Source: Rhodamnia argentea (taxonomy: Eukaryota; Streptophyta; Magnoliopsida; Myrtales; Myrtaceae). From it: a stretch of 64,000 nt of DNA. Below, in pieces: positions 33,530 through 45,128 of this stretch. The notes beneath the pieces are model-generated. The model saw only the letters and a list, made by a program, of their open reading frames with translations, had not been told where the DNA came from and ran no database searches. Location: assembly GCF_020921035.1 (NCBI RefSeq), contig NC_063155.1, positions 9,967,001 through 10,031,000 on the forward strand. The letters are read 5' to 3'. The position numbers and the translations under genes are program-made. The number at the start of each line of letters is the position of its first letter. The first letter of the stretch is position 1.

Positions 33530-34320
33530 CATCAAAAAACTATTGGTAATTCGATGACTTATTCAGTTAGCTTGTCATTAATTTACCATCACTTTAACAA
33601 AATTGCCAATTTTTCCTTTTATATAGCTTGGTTAATTAGCAATTTGCGTACTACGTCACCAACTTTTATTTGCATGACTTCCTGCCGCCTTGAATTTATC
33701 AGCTCTTTTATGAAATTATTAATATGAATTAGCGCCCTTGATCAACTTTTGTCAAATTAAGTTATCAACTAATTTTGGGTTATTGACTTTCGCTTAAGTT
33801 ATCAAATTAGCACGCTTTGAACTCGTTTTAGAGATTACCAACTTAATTAGGTGTGTCGCCACTTTTTTCCGCTAAATTACCATCTAGTGTTAGGTTACTA
33901 GATCTTATTCAAATTACTTACCGACATTTATTTATTTGTTAAATTTGCTTAACATTTCTTAGCGTTTCCAAACTTTTATTTGCACTTCTCGGGAACTCCT
34001 TCAAACCTACCCACAGTTATCTTAATTAGAGAGATTCACCAACGTTTCCTGATTAAGTTACCAACTCCTCTTTGGAATACCAATTTTCATTCGAATTAAT
34101 TACCAATTTTATTTTTCTTTTCCAGCTTTTCCTTGTTGTTACCGACTTTTATTTTTCCACCTTAATTATGCCTTATATTTAACAACTCTTATATGAAACT
34201 ACTAATTTTTTTGATTTACAAGATTATTGGCTTTTCTTATAAAGTTATTTTTTTTATTTCAGAGCTTTTTTTTTTATTAAGTTATCAACTAGTTTTTGGT
34301 TACCAAAATCAAAATAGTTC
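33530..34320 (+). repeat. Degenerate AT-rich array with TTACCAACTTTTAT-like motif
   Basis: About 800 bp in which variants of TTACCAACTTTTATTTGCA and AAGTTATCAACTA recur roughly every 30-60 bp (for example near 33655, 33760, 33835, 33965, 34050, 34105, 34140, 34285). Copies are very uneven. It is consistent with an old, decayed tandem or dispersed repeat. No open frame. Confidence 0.5.
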
Positions 34321-34618
34321 CAATATAATGGATTCAAATATTTTCTCAGGCCATACCACGGAAAAGAGCCCGTTTCGACAGTTACCACGTAAAGCCCAAG
34401 GCCGCAGTATAACTCTCAGTCTCATGGGTCACCCATTTTCTGGCCCATGATCCAAACCCGATACCCGTAAATAACCAAGATCCGATTCCTAAAACCAGAA
34501 CAGAACCGCACACGCACACCACCAGCTTCCCCCTAATCCCCTACCATTTGGTATTTACAGCAAAATCTCGACCCGAGCACCAAATAACAAATCAAATCTG
34601 CTGCCACCGTTTCCAAAA

Positions 34619-36186
34619 CTACTTGGCGAGCTTGAAGCTTGTCGCTCGTGGAGCGCGACCGGGTTTGAACGTCTCCTCGACTTCCTCAGGCCGCGGCCGC
34701 CTCCTCATCATGGCCTGCAACAGAGTCGACATGGCCTTGGCCGCCGCCACCTTCCTCGCCAGGAGCTTCCACCGAGCCTCGTCCTTCCTCCTCTCTTGCT
34801 GCGATCTCAACTTGAGCTGCCTGTTTCGCCACGACAAAAGCCGCCATCACCCACCCAAAGACATTAGATAAATCATAAATTCGTTCCCCCGTGTAAGAAA
34901 CTTTGTCGGTTTTTCGAGCCCTCGTGGGATTTTACCTGCAGAGCGGGACCTTGCAGGAGCCGGGGTGGTCGCAGACGGCGGAGTGCAGCCGCAGGAGCCG
35001 CCACATGCTCTTGCACCCGTGGCACCCGCCGCCCACCCTCTTCCCGCACGCGGCGAAGTGCCGGATCAGCGTCTGCAGCCCCCGGCACGTGGCGAACTTG
35101 CCGCACGGCTCCTTCTTCACCTTGGCCGGGCCCACGTCGTGCGGGCCCACGCTCGTGCAGCCTTCCTTGCAGATGTGCTCCAGACAGTCCATCGCCTCGC
35201 TCAGCTGCAGATACAGCTCCTGCTCTTCTCTCTGCCTCTTCCTTCTCTTCGTCCTCTGTCGTGTTTTTAATCACATTACCAGTTATTTAGTTATTCTTAG
35301 CACCATCCGTGATCTGAGTAATGGCGAAATAGCGTACCGAGTCCGATTCGTCGATGAACTGAAGGACGTCGAGCTCGAGCCAAGGGTCGTGGTGCTGCAG
35401 GAACCTCCAGCCTTCGGTTTGCTCGACGGCCTTGAAGTGGCGGCACACGAGCTTCATGCACCGCAGGTAGAGCTCCGGTGAGTTGCAGAGCCTCGAAAGC
35501 TGGAGGACGTCCACCGCGTTGTCGATGGTCAGCCGTCGATACAAGCTCTTGACGCATCTCTGCTTCAGCTGGGGAACCGAGTACACGTGGGCCAGCGCCA
35601 GCAGATGCACGTCGTACTTCTCCATCTCCTCCTCCGTGCACCTATAGCCCACCGGAACCACAGCCGCCTCAGGACATAAATTGTCGGTTTTTTTTTTTTC
35701 AAAATTCGAATTCTTGTATAATTTTTCTAAGGCTAGCAAAATAAATATAACGGCGTTCATGGGATCAAAACAACTAACCTGGAGGAGTAGACGAACTCGA
35801 TGAAAGCGGAGACGGCGTCGCAGGGAACGCCGAGAATCAGAACGATCTTGTGGGAGCTCCGGCGCTTAGTGGGTCTGTATATGAGGTTCTCCAGTACCGG
35901 CGACACCGATGCCTTCATTTGCACAATATCAACGACCAAGTCAGACTCGAACCAATCATTAACAAAGAGAAAACGACGCTGAAGAAGAAGGAGAAGAGGG
36001 GCCGACCAGAATTCCGGTATGGGCAGGGATGCGCCGGCCGCCAGAGGTGACGACGAAAAGGTCAGGTTCAGGCAATTCCCTGAGGAAGGATCTCTTGGCC
36101 CGTGCGAATGTGGAGCTGGTGACGCCGTGGGAGTGGCCGGAGAAGTCGGTGGACAGCGCGGCGGGGCTGTCGTGATTGCTTTCCAT
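34619..36186 (-). CDS. BTB/POZ and TAZ zinc-finger protein (BT family)
   Basis: Plant-specific adaptor linking CUL3 ubiquitin ligase to transcription partners; BT1-BT5 respond to nutrients, sugar and hormones and bind calmodulin. Exons on the minus strand: 36186-36007, 35912-35779, 35641-35338, 35255-34936 and 34820-34619, giving 379 residues with consistent phases. BTB domain at about 35-140 (DLFVVTSGGRRIPAHTGILASVSPVLENL, KIVLILGVPCDAVSAFIEFVYSS in pieces). BACK-like region at about 140-205 (VPQLKQRC, EGWRFLQHHDPWLELDVLQFIDES). TAZ finger at about 215-312 with the HCCC ligands in CLEHICKEGC, CGKFATCRGLQTLIRHFAAC and LHSAVCDHPGSCKVPLC. A basic C-terminus (KLLARKVAAAKAMSTLLQ) is the calmodulin-binding type. 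The first in-frame ATG was chosen. Which of BT1-BT5 it equals is unclear. Confidence 0.93.
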
Positions 36187-36235
36187 AGGAAGAATCTGTG
36201 AGATTGTGGGTGACACCGTCCTTGGTGCTTGCGTG

Positions 36236-36313
36236 TATTTATGGTCAAGAGGAAACCGAGAGAATATAAAATATTTTGCAGGGACGCGTAAAACGACGTG
36301 GCTCCTACGTGGC
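36236..36313 (-). promoter_or_regulatory. Candidate core promoter with two ACGTGGC elements
   Basis: Upstream of the BTB/TAZ start, an ATAAATA box lies on the minus strand (36236-36242). Two ACGTGGC motifs (36296-36302 and 36307-36313), resembling G-box/ABRE sites, stand 11 bp apart. Known BT genes respond to abscisic acid and light, which fits, but motif evidence alone is weak. Confidence 0.4.
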
Positions 36314-36823
36314 GTTTCGGTCTCGCCTGGTTCGATTTATCAAATCAAGAGTTGTTTGGCCCAAAAGGGGGAAATCAAATTCCGAATTCCAGATATGCCC
36401 CTGCCACGCTGGAATCGAGACGCTGGCCTTTTGGAGCCTGAAGTGGATAGGATAAAACCTTAAAGCGCCCCGCTCAGCAAAGCGCTGGAGGCAGACCCTC
36501 CTCAGCTAAAGCTCCGCTGCCTTGGCCCTTGGCGGAGGCGAAGGAATACTTTCTCGAGGGGGCGTCGCCGTGGGGCCCACCAGACTACGGTCCGACGTGT
36601 GATCTCGTTCTACTTCTTATCCCCTCCGCCACTCATCCTCATCCACTTGACACGTGGCATCGTTGAGGCCTTCTCGTCGCCGAAGGAGAAAAACCTTCAT
36701 TACGAAGAGGTTTTTTGGCCGTTTCGGGACGTCCAACGAGAAACAGTTAATATGTCGGAACCGACTTTGTCGTTGGAGGCTCCGCGCCGTTGCGCCGCGG
36801 TGCTGGATATATTCCTGGAACGA

Positions 36824-38066
36824 ACATTATATAATTTGTATATCATCTTCGTAATTTTTTTTTTTGGGTTCCTTTTGTCTGGTTGTTGTTTCTTGGAAAT
36901 TTAGAGCTTGTATGATAACTATTCTCATTCTCTAATTCTGATTCTGGGAACAAAAAAATATGAGAATCGCGTTTAGTAACGCAAATAAATTTAATTCTGA
37001 TTTTATTTCCGGAATCAATTTTAGAGACTCAGAATTAGTTTTAGAGCAAAATTAAGAACAAAAAAAAAGTTAATTCTAAAAAAAAGAATCACTTTTGAGA
37101 ATCACAAAACAAAATGAAATCTCACATCTCTCGTTTTTCCCTTTTAGTTCTCTCGACACTTTTTCCTCAACCTAATAAAAATAAAATTCAAAAAAATTCA
37201 AAAAAATTCAAAAAAAAATTTGAATTTTTTTTAAAAAATGACAAAAAATTTAGAAAATCCCTCAAAATAGAATAAGCTTATATTAGGCTTGTTTGACCTC
37301 ATTTTCATAAATTTGGACCGAAATTTTCTAGATTTTATAGATTTCACTTTTCTGCAAAAAATATCACAAAAGATTATGGCATCCAATATGTGGATGATAA
37401 TATATATACTCGTAGCCGTGCGTCACAAAATATAAACATTTGCACCTGGAGCTGAAACTAAATACCCACTTGGATTTAGGACGGAAGGCGTAAGATGATA
37501 GTGAAGGACTTGTACTTTGTATCAAGGAGGATAATTTTTTTTTTTTGGTCATTGGATAATTTGATTATTCGGTTGTTATGTTTGTGCGTATTTTGGACAA
37601 CGCAACATTTAAAGAAAAAAATGAGTTCTTAATATGGGAATTGTTCCATACTTCAATCGAACTTCAAATGTAATGTATTAAAATTTGTGTTTCATTTATG
37701 ACATGCTAAAAATATAATGTATTTTAAATTATTTTAGTATGCATTGAAAATTAGTCTTCAATTTACGATGAATTTTTGTAAAGCAACTACATAGTTATTT
37801 GACTTAAATGAAAAAAAATTCCAAAGAGAAACAACTTTTTGAAACAAATTTTGTATAGTTATCAAACACATTTTTATTCCAGGAAAAGGAATTTTGGGCG
37901 GTTATCAAACGTGCATGGTAACCATTCTATTCCGAAAAATTGATTCTGATTAAAATTTTGGGCGGTTATCAAACGTACATTATATAATTTGTAGATTATT
38001 TTCGCAATCCATTTTTTTTGGGGGGGGGAGGTTCCTTTTGTCCAGTTGTTGTTTCTTGGAAACTTA
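36824..38066. repeat. AT-rich insert flanked by 80-90 bp direct repeats
   Basis: A block beginning ACATTATATAATTTGTA and ending TTGTTGTTTCTTGGAAA occurs at 36824-36904 and again at 37977-38066. Between them are 1.07 kb of AT-rich DNA with GAATCAATTTT and GGCGGTTATCAAACGT motifs, the latter twice near the right end. A TGATAAC motif near the left end mirrors the inverted right end, as in a decayed terminal-inverted-repeat element. Confidence 0.65.
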
Positions 38067-40519
38067 ATGACAAATGCTCCATATTCAAGGAGGAATATTC
38101 AAGGAGGAAAACACAATGAAATAGGACAACGCTTTCTAAGAAAATCATTTCTCGGGAAAATGGCATTGTTTTCCCGTGTTTGGCAAAATTCCGAAACTGA
38201 GTAGAAAATGATCTCTGTCTGCCTTTTGAAATAGGCAATTGATTTGGGTTTTTTTTTGCATTGCTTGATATCTATGCTTCGTCCGATAGCATTTCTAAGA
38301 AATCATTCTCGTAAATTATTTTCCACCAAACAAACCCATCCTGAGCTAATATCGATTTCCAATGGCGAGGACACTGGCGACCGACCTCGTATCAAACTTA
38401 CGACCCAATCAAACCGACTTACCTAACCTCACTTGACTATTGGCACTCCACACATCTGATCCCATTGTGACTACTTCATTTCGGCTGTGCCGAGAATAAG
38501 TGGTCAAACCGCTTCTATTCAAGCTAGTCAACGCACGACCCACCACAAAGAGAGACGGAAGGCCTGAGTATAGATCGCGAGTGCGGGCCATAGTCCAAGC
38601 CCGATCATGTTCCAGAAGGCCATAACGGCCCAATTCAATTTCTTTTTCCATGGTCATTCAAGAAGGCCCAATTCCAATGGCCCATCCACAAGCCCAACTT
38701 TTCTTCAATCCGCCCAATAGTTAGTCCTGGTAAAGCCCCACTACGGCGTATTTTTTTTTTTTTTAAATGAGGCTCTCGGTAACGTGACATAAAGACAAGA
38801 GATGATGGTAACAGGCATGCCCTGATTTCCCGGGAGATTGTTGCTATTGTTGACCAAGGATGATTGGTTCTAGGGTGGGCCGGTTCATACCTTGGAATCG
38901 GACGCCACCACGAAAGGCCGGTTCCTCAAATTAGAACTTAGGAACTGTCCGAACTGGACCGAACCTAACTGGTCCCATCCTTCTATTGCTTGAACCATTT
39001 GCCCCCTATTTTTGGTCCTGAGTCAATACACCAAAAACAGACATCGATGGGCGTAGACATGGTTGGTTGGTGGGTTGGTTGGTTCGGGCAGGCCTACATT
39101 CAATGTGGCCGAACCGACAGAATTCCCTCTCTGACAAAAGTTTGTTCCTGTGAAGTTTCAAGTCTCGTGAGCAATTCGTGCACTCGCTCACTCGCCCGTG
39201 GTTCTGTCAAATGGGTGGTGCAATTGATTCAATGCTTGCATTCTCGGCAACGTCCTCTTTCTTCTTCATCATCACCAACCAAGATAGGCCTAATTCTCCC
39301 CCACTAGCTGCATGTGCGTGCATGGACCCGGGTCGAGATTCGACCTTGTCATTGATTACACCCCCGCCAGTTCGCCCATGATGGTAATCTTGTCAGCTGA
39401 TTTTCCGCATTCTGGTGAGCTCCTGCGTTTGATGTTCCCGTTCACACTAGTCATTGTATTTTCTGGTTTGTATTGGGACGTGGTTCATTCTTCTCCTCGA
39501 TAGTCAGTCGAGAGAGTCCGGAGGGCACCTCGGTGGAATTCACTGGGGCAGCGTCCCCGAAAGGTCAAAGGACTTTTCATAATTGAAACTGATATTTTAT
39601 TGATAGTTTGAACTTGAATCCATGAATAACTAATGTAATATAGACATAACATGTGCTGATAATAATGAAACCATCTGCTGAATGTAGCCCCCGATTTAAT
39701 GATGAATCAGGACAAGCCCTATGTTTCGATTTTCTTTCTCGTCTTTGCTCTCCGTTCTGTTGCATTCGTACGCTAAATCCTAACGGTTTGGTCTGTGTGT
39801 TGGTGTCTTGGTGTCTGCGGCCGTAACCCGTGCGCACTCGTGCTCGTCTTGTGTGGTAGAGAAGCAAATGGGCCCGAAAAAAAAAAAACCCCTTGTCTTG
39901 CAAATGGGTCGGAGGACCAAGGGTGTAAAATCTCTCGCTCAAAAACGAATCAAGATGCAAAGACAAGGCCTAATCTTATCCTTTCGAGATTATCGTTAAA
40001 AAAAAAAAGGGAAAGAAACAAGACAACCGACTTGCTTGAGGATCGTGAGCGCTGAACATGCGCTGAAACTGAGCGAGTAGCTGGAAATGGTGAGGAGTCT
40101 CTTTCGTGATGTTTTGACTTTCTCCCGCCTTCGCACATGGATGGTCTCTGCCACTTACGGAAGATGTTAACGGAATTATTGGAGGAATGAGGTGAAGAGA
40201 AATCCGACACAAGCTTTGCCCGCGTGCTAGAGTACTACATTAGGTGCTCAATCATTTGAGATTATGCCCGGGAAAATCTGCCCTAATCATGGAGATGCAA
40301 CGTTGGCAACATGCTTCCCATATATATAGAGAGAGAGAGAGAGGCACTTTAATGACTTTTTAAGCATCAACACTATAAACACTAGAGGTGAACAAAAAGA
40401 ACCGATCGGATCGGGAATTGACCGGACGAAGAACTAAAATGAAATTCGCTCCCTCGAGAGTAATTCTCATGTGTTTGTCAAATTCAATTTGGAATCATTT
40501 ACGATGAGAATGCACATAG

Positions 40520-41720
40520 TAAACTGTATCCGGACCGTCACATTTGATGCATATCATGTTATGAAAAACTCTATCAACATCAAAGGAAGTATTAAACGAG
40601 CACGTTACATATACTAAGCTACATCCGAACCATCATATTTGATGCGTCTCATGTTAGAGAGAACTCTATAAATAGTAAATTGCATTCAGACTATCACATT
40701 TCATGTGTCTCAAGTTAGGGAGAACTCTATAAGCAAGTATTAAATGAGCGTGTTGCATATAGTAAAACTGTATTAACCGGATGAACTAGGAACCGATCAA
40801 CCCTAATAAACACCTTAGACTCATATGATCTAAGCTCAAAAAAGGAATTCCAACTCAAAGTTTTTTTTGGAAGGAAGTGTATTAACCTAATCTCCTTGAC
40901 CCTTTCTTGAATAAAGGTTACACTAGAATTTCTTTTTGGATGTCGCGGTTCTTCACGGTGGCGGAAATTTGATGCCGGCAAACTTGTAATTACAATTGAT
41001 TTTTTTTTATTGTAGTATGAAGTAGATATCATTCTCAATCACACAATAAGGTAAATCTATGCCTTTTGTGTAGTGTAATGTATTAGAAGAATACCCACTT
41101 TTGGCCTCGTTGCAAAGGGTGCTTTTTCGGTCTGTATATAATATGGTAAATGATTTTTACCCAAAAAAAAAAGATCAATTGTATTTATTAAGTAACCTAA
41201 GTCCGGATCGTCACATTGATGCATCTTATGATAAGGAGAACTATATCAACAAGTATTAAATGAGCGTGTTGCATATAGTAAAGCGTATCCGGACCGTCAC
41301 GTTTGATGCATATCATGTTAGGAAAAACTCTATCAACATTAGAGGAAGTATTAAATGACCATGTGCATATACTAAACCGCATCCGAACCGTCATATTGGA
41401 TGCGTCTCATGTTAGAGGGAATTTTATCGATACTAAATTACATTCAGACCGTCACATTTGATGCGTATCATATTAGGGAGAACTCTATTAACATCGGAGA
41501 ACGCATCAAATGAGCATGTTGTATATACTAAACTGCATCCGAAGCTTCACATTTGATGCATATCATATTAGGGAGAACTCTATCAATATTAAATTGCATT
41601 CGGACCGTCAAATTTGATGCATATCATGTTAGGATGAAGTCTATCAACATCGGAGAAAGTATTAAATGAGCATGTTGTATATACTAAATCACATCCGAAC
41701 CGTCACATTCGATGCGTCTC
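40520..41720 (+). repeat. Satellite-like tandem array, interrupted
   Basis: A motif close to CCGTCACATTTGATGCATATC recurs about ten times: three near 40530, 40630 and 40690, then seven from 41213 to 41710. In the second block spacing alternates between about 95-100 and 55-60 bp, suggesting a unit of about 155 bp made of two unequal halves. The long half carries AGTATTAAATGAGCATGTTG. Unrelated DNA at about 40760-41190 separates the blocks. Confidence 0.85.
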
Positions 41721-42410
41721 AGGTAGGTCTCCCGTCGGTTCTCTTGACAAAGTACACCGTCTAGATGCAGTTTACCACATATACCCGTCCTTTTCATATA
41801 ATTTTTCCATTAGCACCAATCAAGGAAAGCAGGGCGGGAAAAGAGCGCAGCTTGATTTTCCCGACACGTAATCTACGTCAAAAAAACATGTCTTTTTTCA
41901 CTTTTCTTTTTCTTTTCTCCTTTCCCTTTTTTACAAGTCCAACTTAAATTTTTTTTTTTTTCCACCTAGGCAAAAATCGAATCTAGATGGTCAAAGATTG
42001 AAGATGGGCAGGCTGAGACTGATGAGAGGGAAAAAACCCCAGAAACCACGGGTAAATCTGTCTTCCGCCAAAAGAAGATCAATCAAGAGTCCAAAGCCAC
42101 CCCCGCCCACGTGCTTCCTCCTGATCATGTCGTCGACTCAAAATCTCCTCCCACTCTTCCGTCGAATTTTCAAAATCGGGGCCCACTCTGCTGGACCTCG
42201 GACTAGGGAGTGAACTTTCTCCGAATTTGTAATTTTCTTGCCGGGCTATTGGCTCCCTGTCGCCACTGTAAGAAAGAGCAGGCTTTTTGGCACAGTGCAT
42301 GGGAAACAGAGCACGGTCAAAATGTCGTCCTCCCCAAAACGAAAACGGTGTTTTTCTCGTATGTCTCTGTTGAGGAGGATAGATTGGGTATGAGATACGG
42401 GCCTTTTTGG

Positions 42411-42647
42411 TTCGAGATTCCCTTCTTTTCTTCCCCACTAACTGAAATTAGAAGAGAGAATGACGATGCAAATGCAACTGGGTGTCGTGACTGTTCTTGT
42501 GAGAGTGATATCAATGGCGATTGGGGATGAACTACGTTGCAGAGGCTACGGCTTTCCGTTCGAGATTCCCTTCTTTTTCTTCCCCACTAGCTAAAAATTT
42601 GAACAAAAAAAAAAAGAGAAGAGAAAGTGACGATGGAAATGCAACTG
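42411..42647 (+). repeat. Short direct duplication
   Basis: A block of about 75-90 bp, TTCGAGATTCCCTTCTTTTC through GACGATGCAAATGCAACTG, at 42411-42480 recurs with changes and an A-run expansion at 42559-42647. Confidence 0.75.
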
Positions 42648-43354
42648 TTGTGTTAATGCGGGGCTAGTTGCCCATGGAAGATTCGGTTGTTATGTGTAGT
42701 TATAGTGGTAGTTGAGCTTTCCCTTTTCGCTTTTAGTAATCTCTTTTAGTGTAGTGGATCAGAGAGAGAGAGAGAGACAGAGAATAAGCTTTTCTTTATT
42801 GGTTCTTTGGTTTTTGCCTTTCTGTCTGCAATTGCAATCCCTGTTTCCTATTGTCTTGCTCTGTTTTTCTTGGCCATTTCTTTTCGTTTCGCTTGATTAA
42901 TCAATCTTGGCATGGCCCAAGCTCGGCTTCTGAAGGTATGGGGGATGCGCATGCGTGCGTGAGAGGAAAGCAAGAACAAAGAAAGCAAATATAAATAGCA
43001 AAAGGAAAACAAAGAAAGCTTTAGCATTATATTAATCCCAAGACATACATTTTAGTATAATCAACACTTCTGCGCTTGTTTTTTCTCCATGCCCCTGCTG
43101 AAGATTCTCGTAAAAGATCATCAGGTAGGGTCTGAGAGTAACATGCCGAGGTTGTAATCATCAGACTTACAAACAAACCAAAAAGAGAGAAAAAAAATTC
43201 TAGAAAGGAAGAGAAATGGGAGAAATGGGTAAAGTTAAATCTAGCGGGAGATGCTGCTTTCTTGAAAGCTAAAAACTTGAGGCATCCCCATTTCAAATTT
43301 TCTTTTCTGGTAGCAAATAATGTTGGCTGTCGGTGATCATGATGATGGTCTGTA

Positions 43355-44997
43355 TCAGCAGCGAGAGCCCTTTCTGCAACTGAGAGCACCGGCATTGGTG
43401 GTGATGGTGCCGACCAGAGAGGATGGTCTCGCGCCCAAGCTCGATGCTTTGGCGTAGCTCGAAGAAGCTCCAGCGCCAGATGGGGTGAAGAAAGCTCCGT
43501 TCATCATCAGGTCTCCTTCAGACCTCCAGTTCCAGTTCTTCCACTCGCCCTCCGGTGCATCCTCGTGCTTGGTCACCTTCAGTGAGTTCAATCAAAACCC
43601 CATCTTTGTCAGAAACAGAGCAAAATGCAGAGGGTTCCTCGCGTCGTGGGACATAATCAAAGGACCAAGAAACTGAAAAGGCCGCAACGTTTTTGTGAAT
43701 CTATGGAAAGAGTTGTTTACCTCTTTGCTGAATCTGGCGTCTGGAGCTAAAAATCTGTTGCCTTGGCTATTGATGGTAGGGTTTGCGCTCCCTCCGATGG
43801 CGTACATCTCCCAATGGGTGTAGTCATTGTTGACCACATGGAAATAGCCATGCCTGCATCTGCATTTGTGCCAAAAGAAGGGAAAAAGAAAAAGGAAGAA
43901 ATCATCGTCTTTGTTCGCGCATAGGTTGAACTATTGAAGACAAAGGTGAAATGGGTCGTTGCTGGTATATGACAAACCTCGGCATTCTTTGGACAAGGCC
44001 TTCGCCAAAGTGGTTGAAGGCAATGGTGACCTGCATGTTCTTGTCCTGGGTATAGGTATCGCTGTGGCCGAGCAGCATGACCTTGTCGTGGTGAGTCATG
44101 TAATTGTTGGAGATGGTGATGGCGGTGGACCCGTGGATGGCGTCGACGAGCCCGTCGTGGCAATTGGACAGCGAGCAGTGGTCGACCCAGATGTGGCTCC
44201 CGCCGAAGATCGACACGCCGTCGCCGTCCGATATAGTGCGCCACCCGTAGTGCCGCGGCGAGTCCCGCACGTTGGCGTTCCCTCCCTGCTTGCAGTCGTG
44301 GATGTTGAGCCCGTGGATGATGATGTTGGTCACGAACTGGACGGTGATGCACGGGCCGCCGGCAATGTGGACGCTGGCGCCGCGGCCGTCGAGGGTCTTG
44401 AAGGAGTTCATGATCAGTTCCTCTTTCAACTGGATCGTCATGTCGCGCTGGAAGATGATCCAGAGCGGCTCGTCCTGGATGACCGCATAGCGGAGCGTCC
44501 CGGGCTTGGGGGTGACCGGGTCGTCGTCGCCGGAGTCGGTGACCACGTAGATCTTGCCGTCGCGTCCCCCGATGGCGTTCTTGCCGAACCCGATCGCGCA
44601 GTCGGCGAGGCGCTGGCGGTTATTCTCCCAGTCGGGATCGCACCGCCAGCAGTCGTCGATCGGGTTCCCAGTCCCGCAGGAGAGGTAGCCGAGGCTCCTC
44701 CTATTCCTCGTGGCATTAGCGATGCTCCTGCAAAACAAGGCACACGAAACTCCGGTCACGCATTCAGCTTCCGGACAAAAAACTGCAGCAACATTCATGA
44801 TCCGAAACGAAAATGAAGCGGCGCGAGCTCAGCGGGAGCCGTGCAACACGACAGACGGACACTCACTTGTGTACTTCTCGTACTACCAGTTCTGGGTCCT
44901 GGACAGGGGAAGAGGAAATGGGCCATGGAGCCAGGAGAGAGACGAGGAGGAGGAGGAGGAGGAGGAGAGAGAGGGTCGGCATTGCCACCACCGCCAT
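43355..44997 (-). CDS. Pectate lyase (PL1), secreted
   Basis: Cleaves de-esterified pectin in the cell wall by beta-elimination. Exons on the minus strand: 44997-44867, 44727-43978, 43859-43721 and 43576-43355, giving 413 residues with consistent phases. The signal peptide (about 1-28) has a leucine run. The mature N-terminus is followed by [31 protein letters not shown] in two halves, the diagnostic plant pectate lyase motif. Core: [13 protein letters not shown], the [17 protein letters not shown] Ca-binding strand, and [18 protein letters not shown]. The catalytic [17 protein letters not shown] has its arginine near residue 296. The C-terminus KGSRC closes the chain with a disulfide-type cysteine. 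ATG at 44997 has context AAATGGCG. A TATA-like site sits about 125 bp upstream. Confidence 0.95.
44944..44968. repeat. Trinucleotide microsatellite coding the signal-peptide leucines
   Basis: (GAG)n on the plus strand, i.e. (CTC)n in the gene, encodes the Leu run of the pectate lyase signal peptide. Roughly eight repeats. Confidence 0.85.
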
Positions 44998-45120
44998 TTC
45001 CCCTCTTGCCTTCTTCCTCTGCTGCTTTTCTTTCTGGGTGAACCGACGAAGAAGAAGAAGACGGGGAGAGGAGAAGTGGAGGGTGTGTGTATTGGGGAAA
45101 CTGCGTGGAGAGGAGGCGGC

Positions 45121-45128
45121 TTTATAAA
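45121..45128 (-). promoter_or_regulatory. Candidate TATA box of pectate lyase
   Basis: TTTATAAA, readable on either strand, lies about 125 bp upstream of the pectate lyase ATG and is followed by purine/pyrimidine-skewed leader sequence. Confidence 0.45.

Larger units (their letters stand above)
32529..34618. other. Intergenic region, MsrA to BTB/TAZ gene
   Basis: Contains the MsrA promoter, the truncated MsrA copy (32943-33055) and a long AT-rich, motif-repetitive stretch (33530-34320). The last 200 bp or so before 34619 should be the 3' UTR of the BTB/TAZ gene. Confidence 0.6.
36314..43354. other. Gene-poor region, BTB/TAZ to pectate lyase
   Basis: About 7 kb without a recognisable gene. 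It holds a 1.07-kb AT-rich interval between direct repeats (36824-38066), CCGGTT-type repeat fragments (38870-38990, 40385-40440), a satellite-like array (40520-41720), a short duplication (42411-42647), and small GA-type microsatellites near 40330 and 42760. Open frames here are short, often present on both strands, and resemble nothing I know. Confidence 0.6.

Noticed and set aside
34903-35481. 192-codon plus-strand open frame
   Set aside because: Antisense to BTB/TAZ exons; the minus strand carries the recognisable protein.
42079-42530. Overlapping open frames of 106 and 119 codons on opposite strands
   Set aside because: The plus-strand frame lacks an ATG start, neither resembles a known protein, and having both strands open suggests chance.
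43959-44816. 285-codon open frame on the plus strand over the pectate lyase gene
   Set aside because: It is the antisense shadow of a GC-rich pectate lyase exon; the minus strand has full family motifs and matching splice phases.
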